Assembly: GCA_903859705.1 (NCBI GenBank)
Contig: CAIONQ010000144.1
Location: 24,535 to 88,534 of the forward strand
Length of the DNA stretch: 64,000 bases
Direction of reading: 5' to 3'
Source: an uncultured Chthonomonas sp.
GTDB lineage: Bacteria; Armatimonadota; Chthonomonadetes; Chthonomonadales; Chthonomonadaceae
The notes under the pieces were generated by a model. That model was not told the DNA's origin and did not search any database. It saw nothing but the letters and a program-made list of their open reading frames with translations. A program made the position numbers and the translations under genes. This document shows positions 33,694 to 43,207 of the stretch, piece by piece. Position 1 is the stretch's first letter, and the number at the start of each line of letters is the position of its first letter.

Positions 33694-34575
33694 ATGAAGG
33701 GCATCGTTCTTGCCGGCGGCAGCGGCACCAGGCTGTATCCTGCCACGCACGTCGTATCCAAGCAACTGCTTCCGGTGTACGACAAGCCAATGGTATACCA
33801 CCCCATTTCCACGCTTATGCTCTCTGGCCTGCGGGAGATTCTGCTCATCTCTACACCGCAGGATTTGCCACTGTTTGAGCGCCTGCTGGGCGATGGTTCA
33901 CAATTTGGCATCAGCCTCAACTATGCAGTACAGCCGCGCCCGGAGGGCCTCGCTCAGGCATTCCATATTGGCAAAGAATTTATCGGTGGCGGGCCGGCCA
34001 GCCTGGTTCTGGGAGATAACATCTTCTACGGCCACGGTATGCCAGAACGCCTGCGCGCGGCGGCACAGCGCACAGACGGTGCAACAGTTTTTGGATACCG
34101 CGTAAGCGACCCTGAGCGGTATGGCGTGATGGAGTTTGATGCAGATAATCGCGTAATTTCGCTGGAAGAGAAGCCCGAAAAGCCCAGAAGCCACTACGCC
34201 GTTGTTGGCCTGTACTTTTACGATAACCAGATCACTGAGATAGCAGCTGGTATAAAGCCCAGTGCACGCGGTGAGTTGGAGATTACAGATGTAAACAAGG
34301 CATATCTTGAGCGAGGGCAGCTGCATGCAGAGTTGCTTGGCAGGGGAACAGCCTGGTTGGATACAGGAACCCACGATTCTTTGCTGCAGGCTGCGAACTA
34401 TATTGAAACCCTGCAGAACAGGCAGGGGCTTAAGGTTGCTTGTCTGGAAGAGATTGCATACCAATTGGGATACATCACGGCAGAGCAGGTTTTGGAGCGA
34501 GCAGCAATGCTCGGCAAAAATGAGTATGGGAGCTACCTTAAGAGGCTGGTAACCGAGGATCCAGTTCGCACGTGA
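33694..34575 (+). CDS. rfbA: Glucose-1-phosphate thymidylyltransferase
   Basis: The protein has 293 residues. It opens [18 protein letters not shown] with [12 protein letters not shown], the nucleotidyltransferase signature with the catalytic Arg and Lys; [10 protein letters not shown] holds a metal Asp, [20 protein letters not shown] and [16 protein letters not shown] are typical of RmlA. It makes dTDP-glucose, the first step to dTDP-L-rhamnose, and is inhibited by dTDP-rhamnose in other bacteria. It lies 21 bases after galE. Confidence 0.96.
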   Translation: MKGIVLAGGSGTRLYPATHVVSKQLLPVYDKPMVYHPISTLMLSGLREILLISTPQDLPLFERLLGDGSQFGISLNYAVQPRPEGLAQAFHIGKEFIGGGPASLVLGDNIFYGHGMPERLRAAAQRTDGATVFGYRVSDPERYGVMEFDADNRVISLEEKPEKPRSHYAVVGLYFYDNQITEIAAGIKPSARGELEITDVNKAYLERGQLHAELLGRGTAWLDTGTHDSLLQAANYIETLQNRQGLKVACLEEIAYQLGYITAEQVLERAAMLGKNEYGSYLKRLVTEDPVRT

Positions 34576-34609
34576 TTGCGGCACAACAAAGGCAGCGAAG
34601 GATAGATCG

Positions 34610-35464
34610 ATGAGTGCATCTGAGGGGAATTTCACTGTCCGAACCATGGTTCGGGAGGACTTGTATAAGGCCTATGAGTGGTCGATTGAAGAAGGCTGGA
34701 ACATCGGGAAATACGATCACGATGTTTTCTTCGCCACCGACCCAACCGGCTTTTTTATTGGTGAGCTTAACGGCGAACCCATTGGAAGCGTAAGTGGGGT
34801 GGCATATGACCCCCACTTTGGATTTGTGGGCATCTATATTCTGCGCCCACAGTATCGTGGCTTGGGATACGGCATTCAGATTTTTAATGCTGCCATGCAG
34901 TACCTTGGGGACCGCACAGTTGGGCTGGACGGCGTGATTGCGCAGCAGGATAACTACAGGCGCTCCGGCTTTGAGTTCTGCTATCGTAACATCCGTAACG
35001 AATATATACCTCCCAGCGGTACAGCGGACTTTACTGGCATCGTTAGTGCGTCTGATGTACCGTTTGAGCAGCTACTTGCTTACGACACAGCGCACTTTCC
35101 CGCAAATAGACCTGTTTTTTTGAAAGGGCTTATTGCTGAGCCCGAATCTACCGCACTCGTGTCTCTCAAAGATGGCGAGATCGATGGTTTTGGGGTTATT
35201 CGCGCATTCAGCCATGGCTGGAGCGTGGGGCCGCTGTTTGCCGAAACAGAAGCAACAGCCAACAAGCTATTCGCCGCGCTTAGCTCCGGGCATGTTGGCG
35301 AGCCAGTTTATCTTGATACACCGGAGCCTAACAATGGAGCAAAAGCTCTTGTAGCTCGTTTTGGTATGTCTCCCGTATTTGAAACCGCGCGCATGTATCG
35401 CGGTGCCATTCCCCAGATCCCTATACAGTCAATGTACGGGGTCACTACCTACGAATTAGGGTAG
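34610..35464 (+). CDS. GNAT-family N-acetyltransferase with C-terminal YitH-type domain
   Basis: The protein has 284 residues. The N-terminal GNAT domain contains FGFVGIYILRPQYRGLGYGIQIFNAA, the acetyl-CoA motif, and DGVIAQQDNYRRSGFEFCYRN. The C-terminal half, from about residue 150, has the FGVIRAF, VGPLFAETE and LDTPEPN pattern of Acetyltransf_18 proteins. The substrate is unknown. It sits between rfbA and the rfbC-like gene on the same strand with short gaps, so it may acetylate an amino sugar of the surface polymer, or simply be cotranscribed. Confidence 0.87.
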   Translation: MSASEGNFTVRTMVREDLYKAYEWSIEEGWNIGKYDHDVFFATDPTGFFIGELNGEPIGSVSGVAYDPHFGFVGIYILRPQYRGLGYGIQIFNAAMQYLGDRTVGLDGVIAQQDNYRRSGFEFCYRNIRNEYIPPSGTADFTGIVSASDVPFEQLLAYDTAHFPANRPVFLKGLIAEPESTALVSLKDGEIDGFGVIRAFSHGWSVGPLFAETEATANKLFAALSSGHVGEPVYLDTPEPNNGAKALVARFGMSPVFETARMYRGAIPQIPIQSMYGVTTYELG

Positions 35465-35519
35465 AATCAACCGGCCAGACAGCCGATATTCTCCGATTGA
35501 AAGTGAGTTTTTACGCCAG

Positions 35520-35993
35520 ATGAGCCTCTCTCCAGAAGAAATCGAAGCAGCAATTCCCGGTGTCATCACAAAGTCTCTGAAGAAATTCACGGATCCGCGC
35601 GGTTGGCTAATAGAGCTGTTTCGCGACGATGAGCTTCCGGCCGGCTTTGAGCCAACCATGGGTTATATCTCCCTCACGCATCCCGGTGTGGCACGTGGCC
35701 CGCATGAGCATCGCGATCAGAGCGATGGCTTCATATTTATTTCCGGCACATTCGAAGTCACTCTGTGGGAAAACCGCCCGGATAAAGCGCACGCTAAGGT
35801 GGTTATACTGGCTGGCGAAAATAACCCGCTGTTTATGGTTGTGCCGCCCGGCGTAGTGCACGCATACCGCAATGTTGGTGAGCATGATGCTACCGTACTT
35901 AACTTCCCAGATAAATTGTATGCTGGCTGGGGCAAGAAAGAGCCAGTAGATGAAATCCGCCATGAAGAGATCGATTCGGAGTTCAAGCTGTGA
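35520..35993 (+). CDS. RmlC-like cupin, dTDP-4-dehydrorhamnose 3,5-epimerase family
   Basis: The protein has 157 residues, a single cupin with KKFTDPRGWLIELFR, GVARGPHEHRDQSDGFIFISG (catalytic His region) and VVPPGVVHAYRNVGEHDATV. It is shorter than classical RmlC (about 180 residues) but sits between rfbA and rfbB in the dTDP-rhamnose set, so 3,5-epimerisation of dTDP-4-keto-6-deoxyglucose is the likely role. Its GTGA overlap with rfbB shows coupling. A related 3,4-ketoisomerase function cannot be ruled out from sequence alone. Confidence 0.83.
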   Translation: MSLSPEEIEAAIPGVITKSLKKFTDPRGWLIELFRDDELPAGFEPTMGYISLTHPGVARGPHEHRDQSDGFIFISGTFEVTLWENRPDKAHAKVVILAGENNPLFMVVPPGVVHAYRNVGEHDATVLNFPDKLYAGWGKKEPVDEIRHEEIDSEFKL

Positions 35994-37036
35994 GCAAAGG
36001 TAAAACAATTCTTGTAACGGGTGGTGCCGGGTTTATAGGCAGCAACTATTGCCGCTATGTGCTGGAAAACCACCCGGATTATCGTGTAGTAGTGTTGGAT
36101 GCTCTTACCTATGCAGGCAACCTCTCTACACTGGTAGACATACAGCAGAAATATGCCGGTAGATTTCAATTCTATCCCGGCAAAATCCAGGATGAAACAG
36201 TTGTTTGTGGCATTATTCGGGCCGAAAAGGTTAACTACGTAGTTAACTTTGCTGCAGAATCTCATAACGATCGATCTATCCTGGATCCCGGCAGCTTTAT
36301 TCAAACCGATGTTTACGGTGTGTTTACCTTGCTGGATGCTGTTAAGCGGTTTGATGTTGAGCGCCTGGTGCACATTTCCACCGATGAGGTTTACGGCACG
36401 ATAGATAGCGGTAGTTTTACAGAACAGAGCCCAATTGAGCCGAATACACCGTACTCCTCAAGCAAAGCGGGCGGAGAGTTGCAGGCCCGGGCACACCGCA
36501 TCACGTATGGCACCCCCACCCTGGTTACCCGCTGCGGCAATAACTTCGGGCCGTTTCAGTACCCCGAAAAGTTGATACCATTCTTCGTGTCTCGCCTTAT
36601 TGATGATAAAAAGGTGCCTATTTATGGATCTGGCCAGCAAGTGCGAGACTGGGTGTTTGTGATGGATCACTGCTCCGGTATCGACTTTGTGCTACACAAT
36701 GGCGCACTGGGAGAGGCTTACAACATCGGCTCTGATGGTGAACTCACCAATATGGAGATTACCCACCGCCTGCTGAAGCTTCTGGATAAACCAGAGTCCC
36801 TTATCAAGCATATCGGCGATCCGCGCGGAGGCGCACACGATAAGAGATACAGTATCGATGCCTCACGCCTGAAAGGATTGGGTTGGAAGCCTGCGTACGA
36901 GTTTGAAGAAGCGCTGGAGCGCACCGTCAAATGGTATGTAGACAATCAGGGCTGGTGGCGCGATATCGTTGCATCACCGGATTATCAGGCATTTGTGGCA
37001 CGCTTCTACGGCAAGTATCTGGGCGAGGATCTTTGA
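35990..37036 (+). CDS. rfbB: dTDP-glucose 4,6-dehydratase
   Basis: The protein has 348 residues, an extended SDR. ILVTGGAGFIGSNYCRYVL binds NAD; VHISTDEVYGTI carries the Thr-Asp-Glu catalytic triad of the dehydratase; TPYSSSKAGGELQA has YxxxK; NNFGPFQYPEKLIPFF is the family substrate signature. It converts dTDP-glucose to dTDP-4-keto-6-deoxyglucose. The GTG start overlaps the stop of the preceding cupin gene, with GGAG upstream. Confidence 0.96.
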   Translation: MSKGKTILVTGGAGFIGSNYCRYVLENHPDYRVVVLDALTYAGNLSTLVDIQQKYAGRFQFYPGKIQDETVVCGIIRAEKVNYVVNFAAESHNDRSILDPGSFIQTDVYGVFTLLDAVKRFDVERLVHISTDEVYGTIDSGSFTEQSPIEPNTPYSSSKAGGELQARAHRITYGTPTLVTRCGNNFGPFQYPEKLIPFFVSRLIDDKKVPIYGSGQQVRDWVFVMDHCSGIDFVLHNGALGEAYNIGSDGELTNMEITHRLLKLLDKPESLIKHIGDPRGGAHDKRYSIDASRLKGLGWKPAYEFEEALERTVKWYVDNQGWWRDIVASPDYQAFVARFYGKYLGEDL

Positions 37037-37094
37037 TCTTAAACGCACAGTTTGGGAAGCATTGCCATATGTCGAAGTCAATGGAGGTTCGCCA

Positions 37095-37595
37095 ATGGGT
37101 GAAGTAATTAGAGATTATGCCGAGCTAACGAACCGGCTGAACTGGCATCGCAGCCATGGTGAGCGCATCGTCTCCACAAACGGAGTTTTTGATGTGCTAC
37201 ATGTTGGCCATGTGCGGTACCTGCAGCAGGCACGTAAGCTTGGCGACCGCCTAGTTGTAGCTATTAACTCAGACGCCAGCACTTCACGCTTGAAGGGCCC
37301 TAACCGGCCGTTTGTTTGCGAGGATGAGCGTGCCGAACTCCTTGCTGCGCTTGCCTGTGTAGACTACGTAACCATATTTGAAGAGTCCACTCCGGAAGCC
37401 ATCCTTGAGCTGATTCGCCCTAGCATACATACCAAGGGTGGTGACTACGATGTTGAAGCAATGCCAGAGACACGCATCGTGAGAGCCCATGGTGGCCAGG
37501 TAGTTACCCTGCAATTTACCCAGGGGCGCTCTACCACAGAACTAACGACGAGGATACTGGAATCGTCTGGAACTCCCGTAAGTGACACCCGCTGA
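37095..37595 (+). CDS. rfaE2: D-glycero-beta-D-manno-heptose 1-phosphate adenylyltransferase (HldE C-domain-like)
   Basis: The protein has 166 residues, a stand-alone cytidylyltransferase-fold nucleotidyltransferase. STNGVFDVLHVGHVRYLQQA holds the HxGH motif, VVAINSDASTSRLKGPNRP binds substrate, HTKGGDYDVEAMPET and GRSTTELTTRIL match the RfaE domain II family. It activates heptose-1-phosphate with ATP for the LPS core or surface glycans. No kinase, isomerase or phosphatase partner is seen here. ATG 37095 has GGAGG 7 bases upstream; a longer frame from 36969 overlaps rfbB. Its TGA overlaps the next ATG (TGATG). Confidence 0.9.
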   Translation: MGEVIRDYAELTNRLNWHRSHGERIVSTNGVFDVLHVGHVRYLQQARKLGDRLVVAINSDASTSRLKGPNRPFVCEDERAELLAALACVDYVTIFEESTPEAILELIRPSIHTKGGDYDVEAMPETRIVRAHGGQVVTLQFTQGRSTTELTTRILESSGTPVSDTR

Positions 37596-38518
37596 TGAAG
37601 CCGTTTTCAAAGCGTATCGCCGCACTAATTAAGGGGTTGCGCCCAAAGCAAGCCGCTAAGAACCTCTTTGTTTACGCGGCGCTGGTTTTTGCCAACCAGT
37701 TTACAAACCCCGCTGCCGTATTACGAGCCACCATAGGGTTTCTCCTGTTTTCACTTGCATCCGGGAGTGTGTACCTGCTAAACGACATTATGGATGTTGA
37801 GCAGGATAGGCTACACCCGCGCAAGAAACTCCGGCCCATTGCCAGCGGCGATCTGCCTGTTGCCCTGGCAAAGGTTGCCATGGTTGTACTTTCAGTAGGC
37901 AGTGTCGTAGCAGGCACCATCTTTAACCGCTTATTTGGTGCAACGCTTGCCGCCTACCTCATACTAAACATCGCCTATTGCATCCGGCTAAAGCACCAGG
38001 TGTTGTTGGATGTGTTTTCCATTGCGATGGGTTTTGTTCTGCGCACCATTGGCGGCGGATTTATCATAGGTGCCAGTATCTCTCACTGGCTACTGCTCTG
38101 CACGCTTCAACTGGCACTGTTTCTGGGCTTTCTTAAACGCCGGCAGGAGCTTGTGGAGTTGGGAGAGAATGCAGAGAAGACACGCGCCATACTGGAGGAG
38201 TACAGCCTCCCATTTTTAGACCAGATGATAACGCTGGTTGCGGGTGTTTCTGTTGTGTGCTACTCCGTTTACTCGGTAGAATCAGAAACGGCGCACTTGC
38301 ATCCACACCTGTGGTTTACTGTGCCATTTGTTATATTCGGCATCTGCCGATATCTGTATCTGGTATACCAGAAGGGAATGGGCGGAGCGCCCGAAGAGGT
38401 ATTACGAACCGATAGAAGTATGCAGGTAACTGTAATTCTGTGGTTTGTTGTAAGCGCACTGCTTCTAAAGTTCGATATTGCCGGGCATCCGATTTTCGGA
38501 TGGCTCTACAACAAATAG
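37595..38518 (+). CDS. UbiA-family prenyltransferase, decaprenyl-phosphate phosphoribosyltransferase-like
   Basis: The protein has 307 residues and about eight or nine membrane helices. The first Asp-rich motif is NDIMDVEQDRLHPRKKLRP and the second YCIRLKHQVLLDVFSIAMG. The HPRKK-RP variant marks the DPPR-synthase branch (Rv3806c-like), which transfers phosphoribose from PRPP to polyprenyl phosphate. In this setting it could feed arabinose or ribose units into the surface polymer. Translation is coupled to rfaE2 by TGATG. The partner epimerase (DprE1/2) is not in view. Confidence 0.87.
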   Translation: MKPFSKRIAALIKGLRPKQAAKNLFVYAALVFANQFTNPAAVLRATIGFLLFSLASGSVYLLNDIMDVEQDRLHPRKKLRPIASGDLPVALAKVAMVVLSVGSVVAGTIFNRLFGATLAAYLILNIAYCIRLKHQVLLDVFSIAMGFVLRTIGGGFIIGASISHWLLLCTLQLALFLGFLKRRQELVELGENAEKTRAILEEYSLPFLDQMITLVAGVSVVCYSVYSVESETAHLHPHLWFTVPFVIFGICRYLYLVYQKGMGGAPEEVLRTDRSMQVTVILWFVVSALLLKFDIAGHPIFGWLYNK

Positions 38519-38535
38519 TATTGGGAGGTGGCAAA

Positions 38536-39420
38536 ATGAGAGTGCTTGTTACAGGCGCTAACGGAATGCTTGGTATCGACCTGTGTGCGGCCCTTGAAGC
38601 CGCCGGATGCCATGTAATTCGCACCGATGTGGGTGTGCGCGAGGGGGCCGTTGTGCCGCCGTGGGAGCCCATGAATATCACAGATATGCAATCCGTTGCC
38701 TCTGTGGTTCTGAAGCATCAGCCCGATGCCATTGTGCACTCAGCTGCCTATACAGATGTTGATGGCTGCACCAGAGATCCGGATCTCGCCTACAGAATTA
38801 ACGCACTAGGAACCTGGAACGTGGCAGCCGTTTGCGGCGCACACAACATCATCATGGCCTACATCAGCACAGATTTTGTGTTCGATGGCACCAAGAATGC
38901 ACCTTATACTGAATTTGATACGGTAAACCCGCTAAGCCCTTATGGCGCATCAAAACTGGCTGGTGAGAAGGTAACGGCCCAGTTGTGCCGCAAGCACTTC
39001 ATCATCCGCACGTCATGGCTATTCGGTGTGCACGGCAAGAGCTTCCCCGGCACCATGATCAATCTGGCAAAAACTCGATCCGAGTTAAACATTGTGTGCG
39101 ATCAAACCGGCAGCCCAACGCACACGGTAGATCTGGCAAATACGGTAACACATCTCATTACATCGCCGCTCTATGGAACGTACCACGTAACCAACTCCGG
39201 GCACTGCACATGGTTTGATCTTGCAAAACGCACTCTGGAGCTTGCAGGGGTTACCACAACCGAAGTAAAGCCAATTCCGGCTTCTACCTGGCCTTCTCCC
39301 ACTGTGCGCCCAACCTACAGCGTACTGAGGCATTTTTCACTGGAGCTTCAGGGAAAAGATAACCTCGCACCCTGGGAAGTGGCTCTGGAGCACTACATTA
39401 CGCTTAGAGGTACAGAATAG
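38536..39420 (+). CDS. rfbD: dTDP-4-dehydrorhamnose reductase
   Basis: The protein has 294 residues. VLVTGANGMLGIDLCAAL binds NADPH; AYISTDFVFDGTKNAPYTE and SPYGASKLAGEK contain the catalytic Thr and YxxxK; IIRTSWLFG follows. It makes dTDP-L-rhamnose, the end of the rfbA-rfbC-rfbB-rfbD route encoded here. ATG 38536 with GGGAGG 8 bases upstream is chosen; an in-frame start at 38440 lies inside the previous gene. Confidence 0.95.
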   Translation: MRVLVTGANGMLGIDLCAALEAAGCHVIRTDVGVREGAVVPPWEPMNITDMQSVASVVLKHQPDAIVHSAAYTDVDGCTRDPDLAYRINALGTWNVAAVCGAHNIIMAYISTDFVFDGTKNAPYTEFDTVNPLSPYGASKLAGEKVTAQLCRKHFIIRTSWLFGVHGKSFPGTMINLAKTRSELNIVCDQTGSPTHTVDLANTVTHLITSPLYGTYHVTNSGHCTWFDLAKRTLELAGVTTTEVKPIPASTWPSPTVRPTYSVLRHFSLELQGKDNLAPWEVALEHYITLRGTE

Positions 39421-39439
39421 CGCCCTATACAAATGTCAG

Positions 39440-39466
39440 AGACTGAGAGATGCACTCTCTCAGTCT
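39440..39466. terminator. Shared hairpin between convergent rfbD and the gene at 39460
   Basis: AGACTGAGAG (39440-39449) and CTCTCAGTCT (39457-39466) form a perfect 10-bp stem with loop ATGCACT. T-tracts are poor on both sides (TTGGAAAAATA on plus). The minus-strand gene's stop lies within the hairpin. Confidence 0.55.
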
Positions 39467-40443
39467 TTGGAAAAATACTGAATGGTTGCCAATTTACCTG
39501 CGGTGGCTGAGCCATTTGTTAATACAAGAATTCCGGCCCTATTGCTGGCGCGCGGATCTTGAAGAGCTACATCAATTGCCTGCCCCACAAGGCGAGGTGA
39601 GGTCCAGAGCTCTATACCGCCAGCTTCCGTTGCATCACGCATTCCTAAGAAGCTGGATTTCACTGCAGATGCCGCGTCCCCGGTAAATCTGCAGTAGTAG
39701 AGATATGGCACGGAGGCGTGGTTTGCATCCCACACAGTAATAAATCCACCAGCACACAAGAACGACGGCATCCCCATTTTGCGGAAAAAATCTGGAGTGG
39801 AGTGCATGGCCTCCCACTCTACATCGAGCGCAGAAGGAGATTCGGTTCGATCTGTTAGCCAATCAGTACCGGTGGCATCCGCGTTTACCTGATAGGATTT
39901 GAACTGTGTTGCTGTTTCGGCAAGAATGATGCGATCTTCGCCGGATTTCATGCGGGCAGTGCCAAACAGGGCAAGCTCTTTGCGTGCGGGCTTGCGAATA
40001 TAAGTTTTCCCATCCCATTGCCACAGTGCATCGGCGGTTACAATCTGTGCCGGCTTATCTTTGCCAGCAAACTTGCCAACTTCCAGGCCATCCGCATTGG
40101 CATCTACATTGCCGGTAAACTCAGTAACAAACTGAGTACCATCCCACTTTTTGACCTTGAGGACGGCCAGCCCCTTCTGCAACGGCTTCTCTATCAGTAA
40201 TATCAGGCGAGGTTTTCCGTCTCCAACAGTATCCGCAACCGCAACCCTGTGAACGGGCTCAGTTATCTCCTCTTTCCACAGGGAATGGAAGTAAGGCGCA
40301 GGTGGCTTAGGCCCCGCAGATAGATCGGCCCCGGCGGCCGGCCGAGCGGCACGGGCACCCGCAAGCAATCCCACGCAGGTAGCCAGAGCTGTAGCAGCCA
40401 CCACATATCGCCTGAGCACAATCCGATAATCCACTGCGGGCAT
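39460..40443 (-). CDS. Secreted protein of unknown function with FG-GAP-like repeats
   Basis: The protein has 327 residues. A signal peptide (about residues 13-33, ending ARAARPAAGA) is followed by a Pro-rich linker and repeated beta segments such as VAVADTVGDGKPRLILLIEK and DANADGLEVGKFAGKDKPAQIV, which resemble the DxxGDGxxD-type strands of FG-GAP/VCBS propellers. No enzyme motif is recognised. It begins 15 bases after the carB C-half stop and is the last gene of the pyrimidine transcript, although a pyrimidine role is not evident. Confidence 0.6.
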   Translation of the reverse strand: MPAVDYRIVLRRYVVAATALATCVGLLAGARAARPAAGADLSAGPKPPAPYFHSLWKEEITEPVHRVAVADTVGDGKPRLILLIEKPLQKGLAVLKVKKWDGTQFVTEFTGNVDANADGLEVGKFAGKDKPAQIVTADALWQWDGKTYIRKPARKELALFGTARMKSGEDRIILAETATQFKSYQVNADATGTDWLTDRTESPSALDVEWEAMHSTPDFFRKMGMPSFLCAGGFITVWDANHASVPYLYYCRFTGDAASAVKSSFLGMRDATEAGGIELWTSPRLVGQAIDVALQDPRASNRAGILVLTNGSATAGKLATIQYFSKD

Positions 40444-40458
40444 AATGGGTCTCTCCTG

Positions 40459-42078
40459 TTAGTTCACCGTTCCAGCAAGGTACTCATCCACGGTTGCGAG
40501 TGCAAAATCCTCTCCGCCACGCCTTGCTGCTAGCGCCAGCAGCAGAGCCTGAGCCGTATCCAGGCTTGTAAGGCATGGCACACCTGCCTCTACCGAAGCG
40601 CGTCGGATCTGAGTACCTTCACGCTCAATCCGCTTGTCAGAGCTTAACGTGTTGATCAGCAGATCAATCTTACCGCTTTTGATCAGATCTACGATATTGC
40701 CTTCGCCTTCGTGTAGCTTCTTCACTTCAATGGCATCTATACCAACAGTTTTAAGGTACCTGGCCGTACCACCGGTGGCATAAACATCAAAGCCAAAGTC
40801 CGAAAACTGCCGAATTACTCCGGCCCCCTCTTGCTTATCAGCATCGGCCAGAGTGGCAATCATAGATCCGCGGGTTGGCACATCAATACCAGATGCCACC
40901 ATCGCCTTGTAAAGGGCCTTCGAGTACTGGGTATCCATGCCCATAATCTCACCTGTACTTTTCATTTCCGGGCCAAGGCCAATATCTACCTTTGCCAGTT
41001 TCGCAAAGGAAAATACTGGTGCCTTTACGCTGATGCTTCCCGTGTTAGGATGCAGGCCAGAAACGTATCCTTGCTCTTTGAGCGTTTTTCCAAGCATAAC
41101 ATGTGTTGCCACACGAACCATGGGGATACCTGTGATCTTGCTGAGATAAGGGACAGTACGGGATGCGCGCGGGTTAACTTCCAGTACCTGGGCTGTATTG
41201 GTAGCATTATCCACCACAAACTGAATGTTCATCAGCCCACGCACTTCCAGGCGGCGAGCCAGGCGCGTAGCGCTATCCACTATCTGATCAATCACGTCCT
41301 GAGAAAGCGACTGCGGCGGATAAACGGCCATACTATCGCCTGAGTGGACACCGGCACGCTCAATGTGCTCCATAATTCCTGGGAGGAGGCAATCTACGCC
41401 ATCACTGATGACGTCCACTTCAACCTCTTTGCCCAGCACATACTTATCTACAAGGATCGGTGCCTTTGGCGAGACATCTACTGCGTACTGCATGTACCTT
41501 CGCAGATCTTCTTCTGCAAACACAATCTCCATGGCGCGCCCACCCAGAACATAGGAAGGACGAACCAGCACCGGATACCCAATTTCGGAAGCAACAGTTA
41601 CTGCTGCTTCCGCATTGGTTACGGCACGGCCAGCAGGCTTCGGGATACCAAGTTCAGAAAGAACCTTTTCGAACCGATCACGATCTTCAGCAAGATCAAT
41701 TGAATCGTAGGAGCTTCCGAAAATACGAATTCCCATTTCATGCAATGGGCGTGCAAGATTTATGGCGGTTTGTCCGCCAAACTGCACTATGACGCCCTCG
41801 GGCTCTTCTCGATCCAGGATATTTAGCACATCCTCTGAAGTGAGGGGCTCAAAAAATAGCCTGTCGCTCGTATCAAAGTCCGTCGAAACGGTTTCGGGGT
41901 TATTGTTCACGATGATGGCATCATAGCCAGCTTCGCGAAGTGCCCACACGCAGTGTACCGAGCAGTAATCGAATTCGATTCCCTGGCCAATTCGAATTGG
42001 ACCGGAACCTATAACCACAATTTTCTTACGCGTTTCGGACAAGACGCTATCCTTCCTGTGGCCAGGAGCACTGTTCAT
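40459..42078 (-). CDS. carB: Carbamoyl-phosphate synthase large subunit, C-terminal half
   Basis: The protein has 539 residues and equals the second half of normal CarB. After a 19-residue lead it begins KIVVIGSGPIRIGQGIEFDY. The carbamate-phosphorylating ATP-grasp domain follows (LVRPSYVLGGRAMEIV, VLEVNPRASRTVPYLSKITG), then the MGS-like allosteric domain (FDVYATGGTARYLK, DLLINTL). It phosphorylates carbamate to carbamoyl phosphate and binds the allosteric effector. ATG 42078 has GGAG 6 bases upstream. The N-terminal half is a separate gene (43208-44893), with a membrane-protein gene in between. Confidence 0.94.
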   Translation of the reverse strand: MNSAPGHRKDSVLSETRKKIVVIGSGPIRIGQGIEFDYCSVHCVWALREAGYDAIIVNNNPETVSTDFDTSDRLFFEPLTSEDVLNILDREEPEGVIVQFGGQTAINLARPLHEMGIRIFGSSYDSIDLAEDRDRFEKVLSELGIPKPAGRAVTNAEAAVTVASEIGYPVLVRPSYVLGGRAMEIVFAEEDLRRYMQYAVDVSPKAPILVDKYVLGKEVEVDVISDGVDCLLPGIMEHIERAGVHSGDSMAVYPPQSLSQDVIDQIVDSATRLARRLEVRGLMNIQFVVDNATNTAQVLEVNPRASRTVPYLSKITGIPMVRVATHVMLGKTLKEQGYVSGLHPNTGSISVKAPVFSFAKLAKVDIGLGPEMKSTGEIMGMDTQYSKALYKAMVASGIDVPTRGSMIATLADADKQEGAGVIRQFSDFGFDVYATGGTARYLKTVGIDAIEVKKLHEGEGNIVDLIKSGKIDLLINTLSSDKRIEREGTQIRRASVEAGVPCLTSLDTAQALLLALAARRGGEDFALATVDEYLAGTVN

Positions 42079-42093
42079 GCCTGCTCCGGCACA

Positions 42094-43158
42094 TCAACTC
42101 ATATCTCGGGCCGCCCGATGGGCGGCTTCAATTGCTTCGGCGGTTTTCTTCTTAACACTTGCTGCGATATCTATAACCTGCTTCGAGGATTTATCCGCAA
42201 GCGCGCCAGGAGCTACCGTAATGCGTGAAAGTGCCACTCCGGTCATTTGAAGTGCCTTAACGATGGTCTCCATCTGTTGTTCTAGGATTCGCACAGACTC
42301 ACGTACAGGCTTTTCTGTAACCTGCGCAGGCAGATCGGTTACTACGCTGGAGAGATCACCGTAGAGTTCTTCATCCGAAGCTGTAGGGTTGGTGCTTAAC
42401 GACACCACGTGATCGGCATCTTCATTCCCGTAGTCGCCGTCTTCCTCATCGTCGTCATCACTATCAAAAGCGAAGAAGCGCCCTTTGCCACGCTTTTTGC
42501 CTGAAACAGGTTCAGGTGCAGCTGGGCGGCTCTGGGATAGTTCCGCCTCTATTGCACGGCTTGACACCAGTATAGAGTTAACAGGTGCCATCATCTTCCG
42601 CAGTATCCTGCGTGCCTCCAGGTTCGCTTCCAGGTTGGTAAGCAATAGCAGGATATCAAAGTACGCACTTTCAGCTGCAGACATATCAAGATAGGTCCGA
42701 ACCGAAATAAGCTCTTCCAGAATCAGCTCGTACTTAAGTGCCCGGCGCTGAGAGGCCATGTTAGACCACTTCAGGCCAAACCATGTGCCAAATAGCACGC
42801 CAACGGCACCCAGGCCAGCGGCAACATAGCTGATTAAGGCATGATTTGGATTGAGCCGGTAGGCGATACCGAATAACCCAAGGGTTACAATCCCGGTGGG
42901 AACACCCACAATGATTCGCCTTCGGGCAACCGCATCATCGCGGCGCCTGCGAAGCACGAGTGCGTACTTTTCTTCCGAATTTGGCTTGTTGCGGCGAACA
43001 ACAACTTCATCTTCATCGAAGTCATCGTCAAAAATGCTGCGCCTCGCTGATTTGGTCCAGACGATATCCTTGCTCAAAAAGGTATCTCTTGGGCCACACA
43101 GCAGCGCTGCTATCTTCTTTGCCAACACGGGTTCTAAATGCGTCAGGCCAACTCTCAC
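42094..43158 (-). CDS. Two-helix membrane protein of unknown function between the carB halves
   Basis: The protein has 354 residues. A basic N-terminal region with an acidic DDDFDEDEVVV patch and an RRRRDDAVARRR stretch precedes two adjacent hydrophobic segments (about residues 82-98 and 108-128, GIVTLGLFGIAYRL and YVAAGLGAVGVLFGTWFGL). Then come a helical region, a very acidic DSDDDDEEDGDYGNEDADH segment, and a C-terminal amphipathic helical part. I recognise no family. GTG 43158 has a GGAAGG site. It is 49 bases after the carB N-half and 15 before the C-half, so it is clearly in the same transcript. It might tether the synthase to the membrane, but nothing proves it. Confidence 0.75.
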   Translation of the reverse strand: MRVGLTHLEPVLAKKIAALLCGPRDTFLSKDIVWTKSARRSIFDDDFDEDEVVVRRNKPNSEEKYALVLRRRRDDAVARRRIIVGVPTGIVTLGLFGIAYRLNPNHALISYVAAGLGAVGVLFGTWFGLKWSNMASQRRALKYELILEELISVRTYLDMSAAESAYFDILLLLTNLEANLEARRILRKMMAPVNSILVSSRAIEAELSQSRPAAPEPVSGKKRGKGRFFAFDSDDDDEEDGDYGNEDADHVVSLSTNPTASDEELYGDLSSVVTDLPAQVTEKPVRESVRILEQQMETIVKALQMTGVALSRITVAPGALADKSSKQVIDIAASVKKKTAEAIEAAHRAARDMS

Positions 43159-43207
43159 TGCTCACACCTTCCCGAAGCGTCCTAAACAGAACACAAACTG
43201 GCCAACT

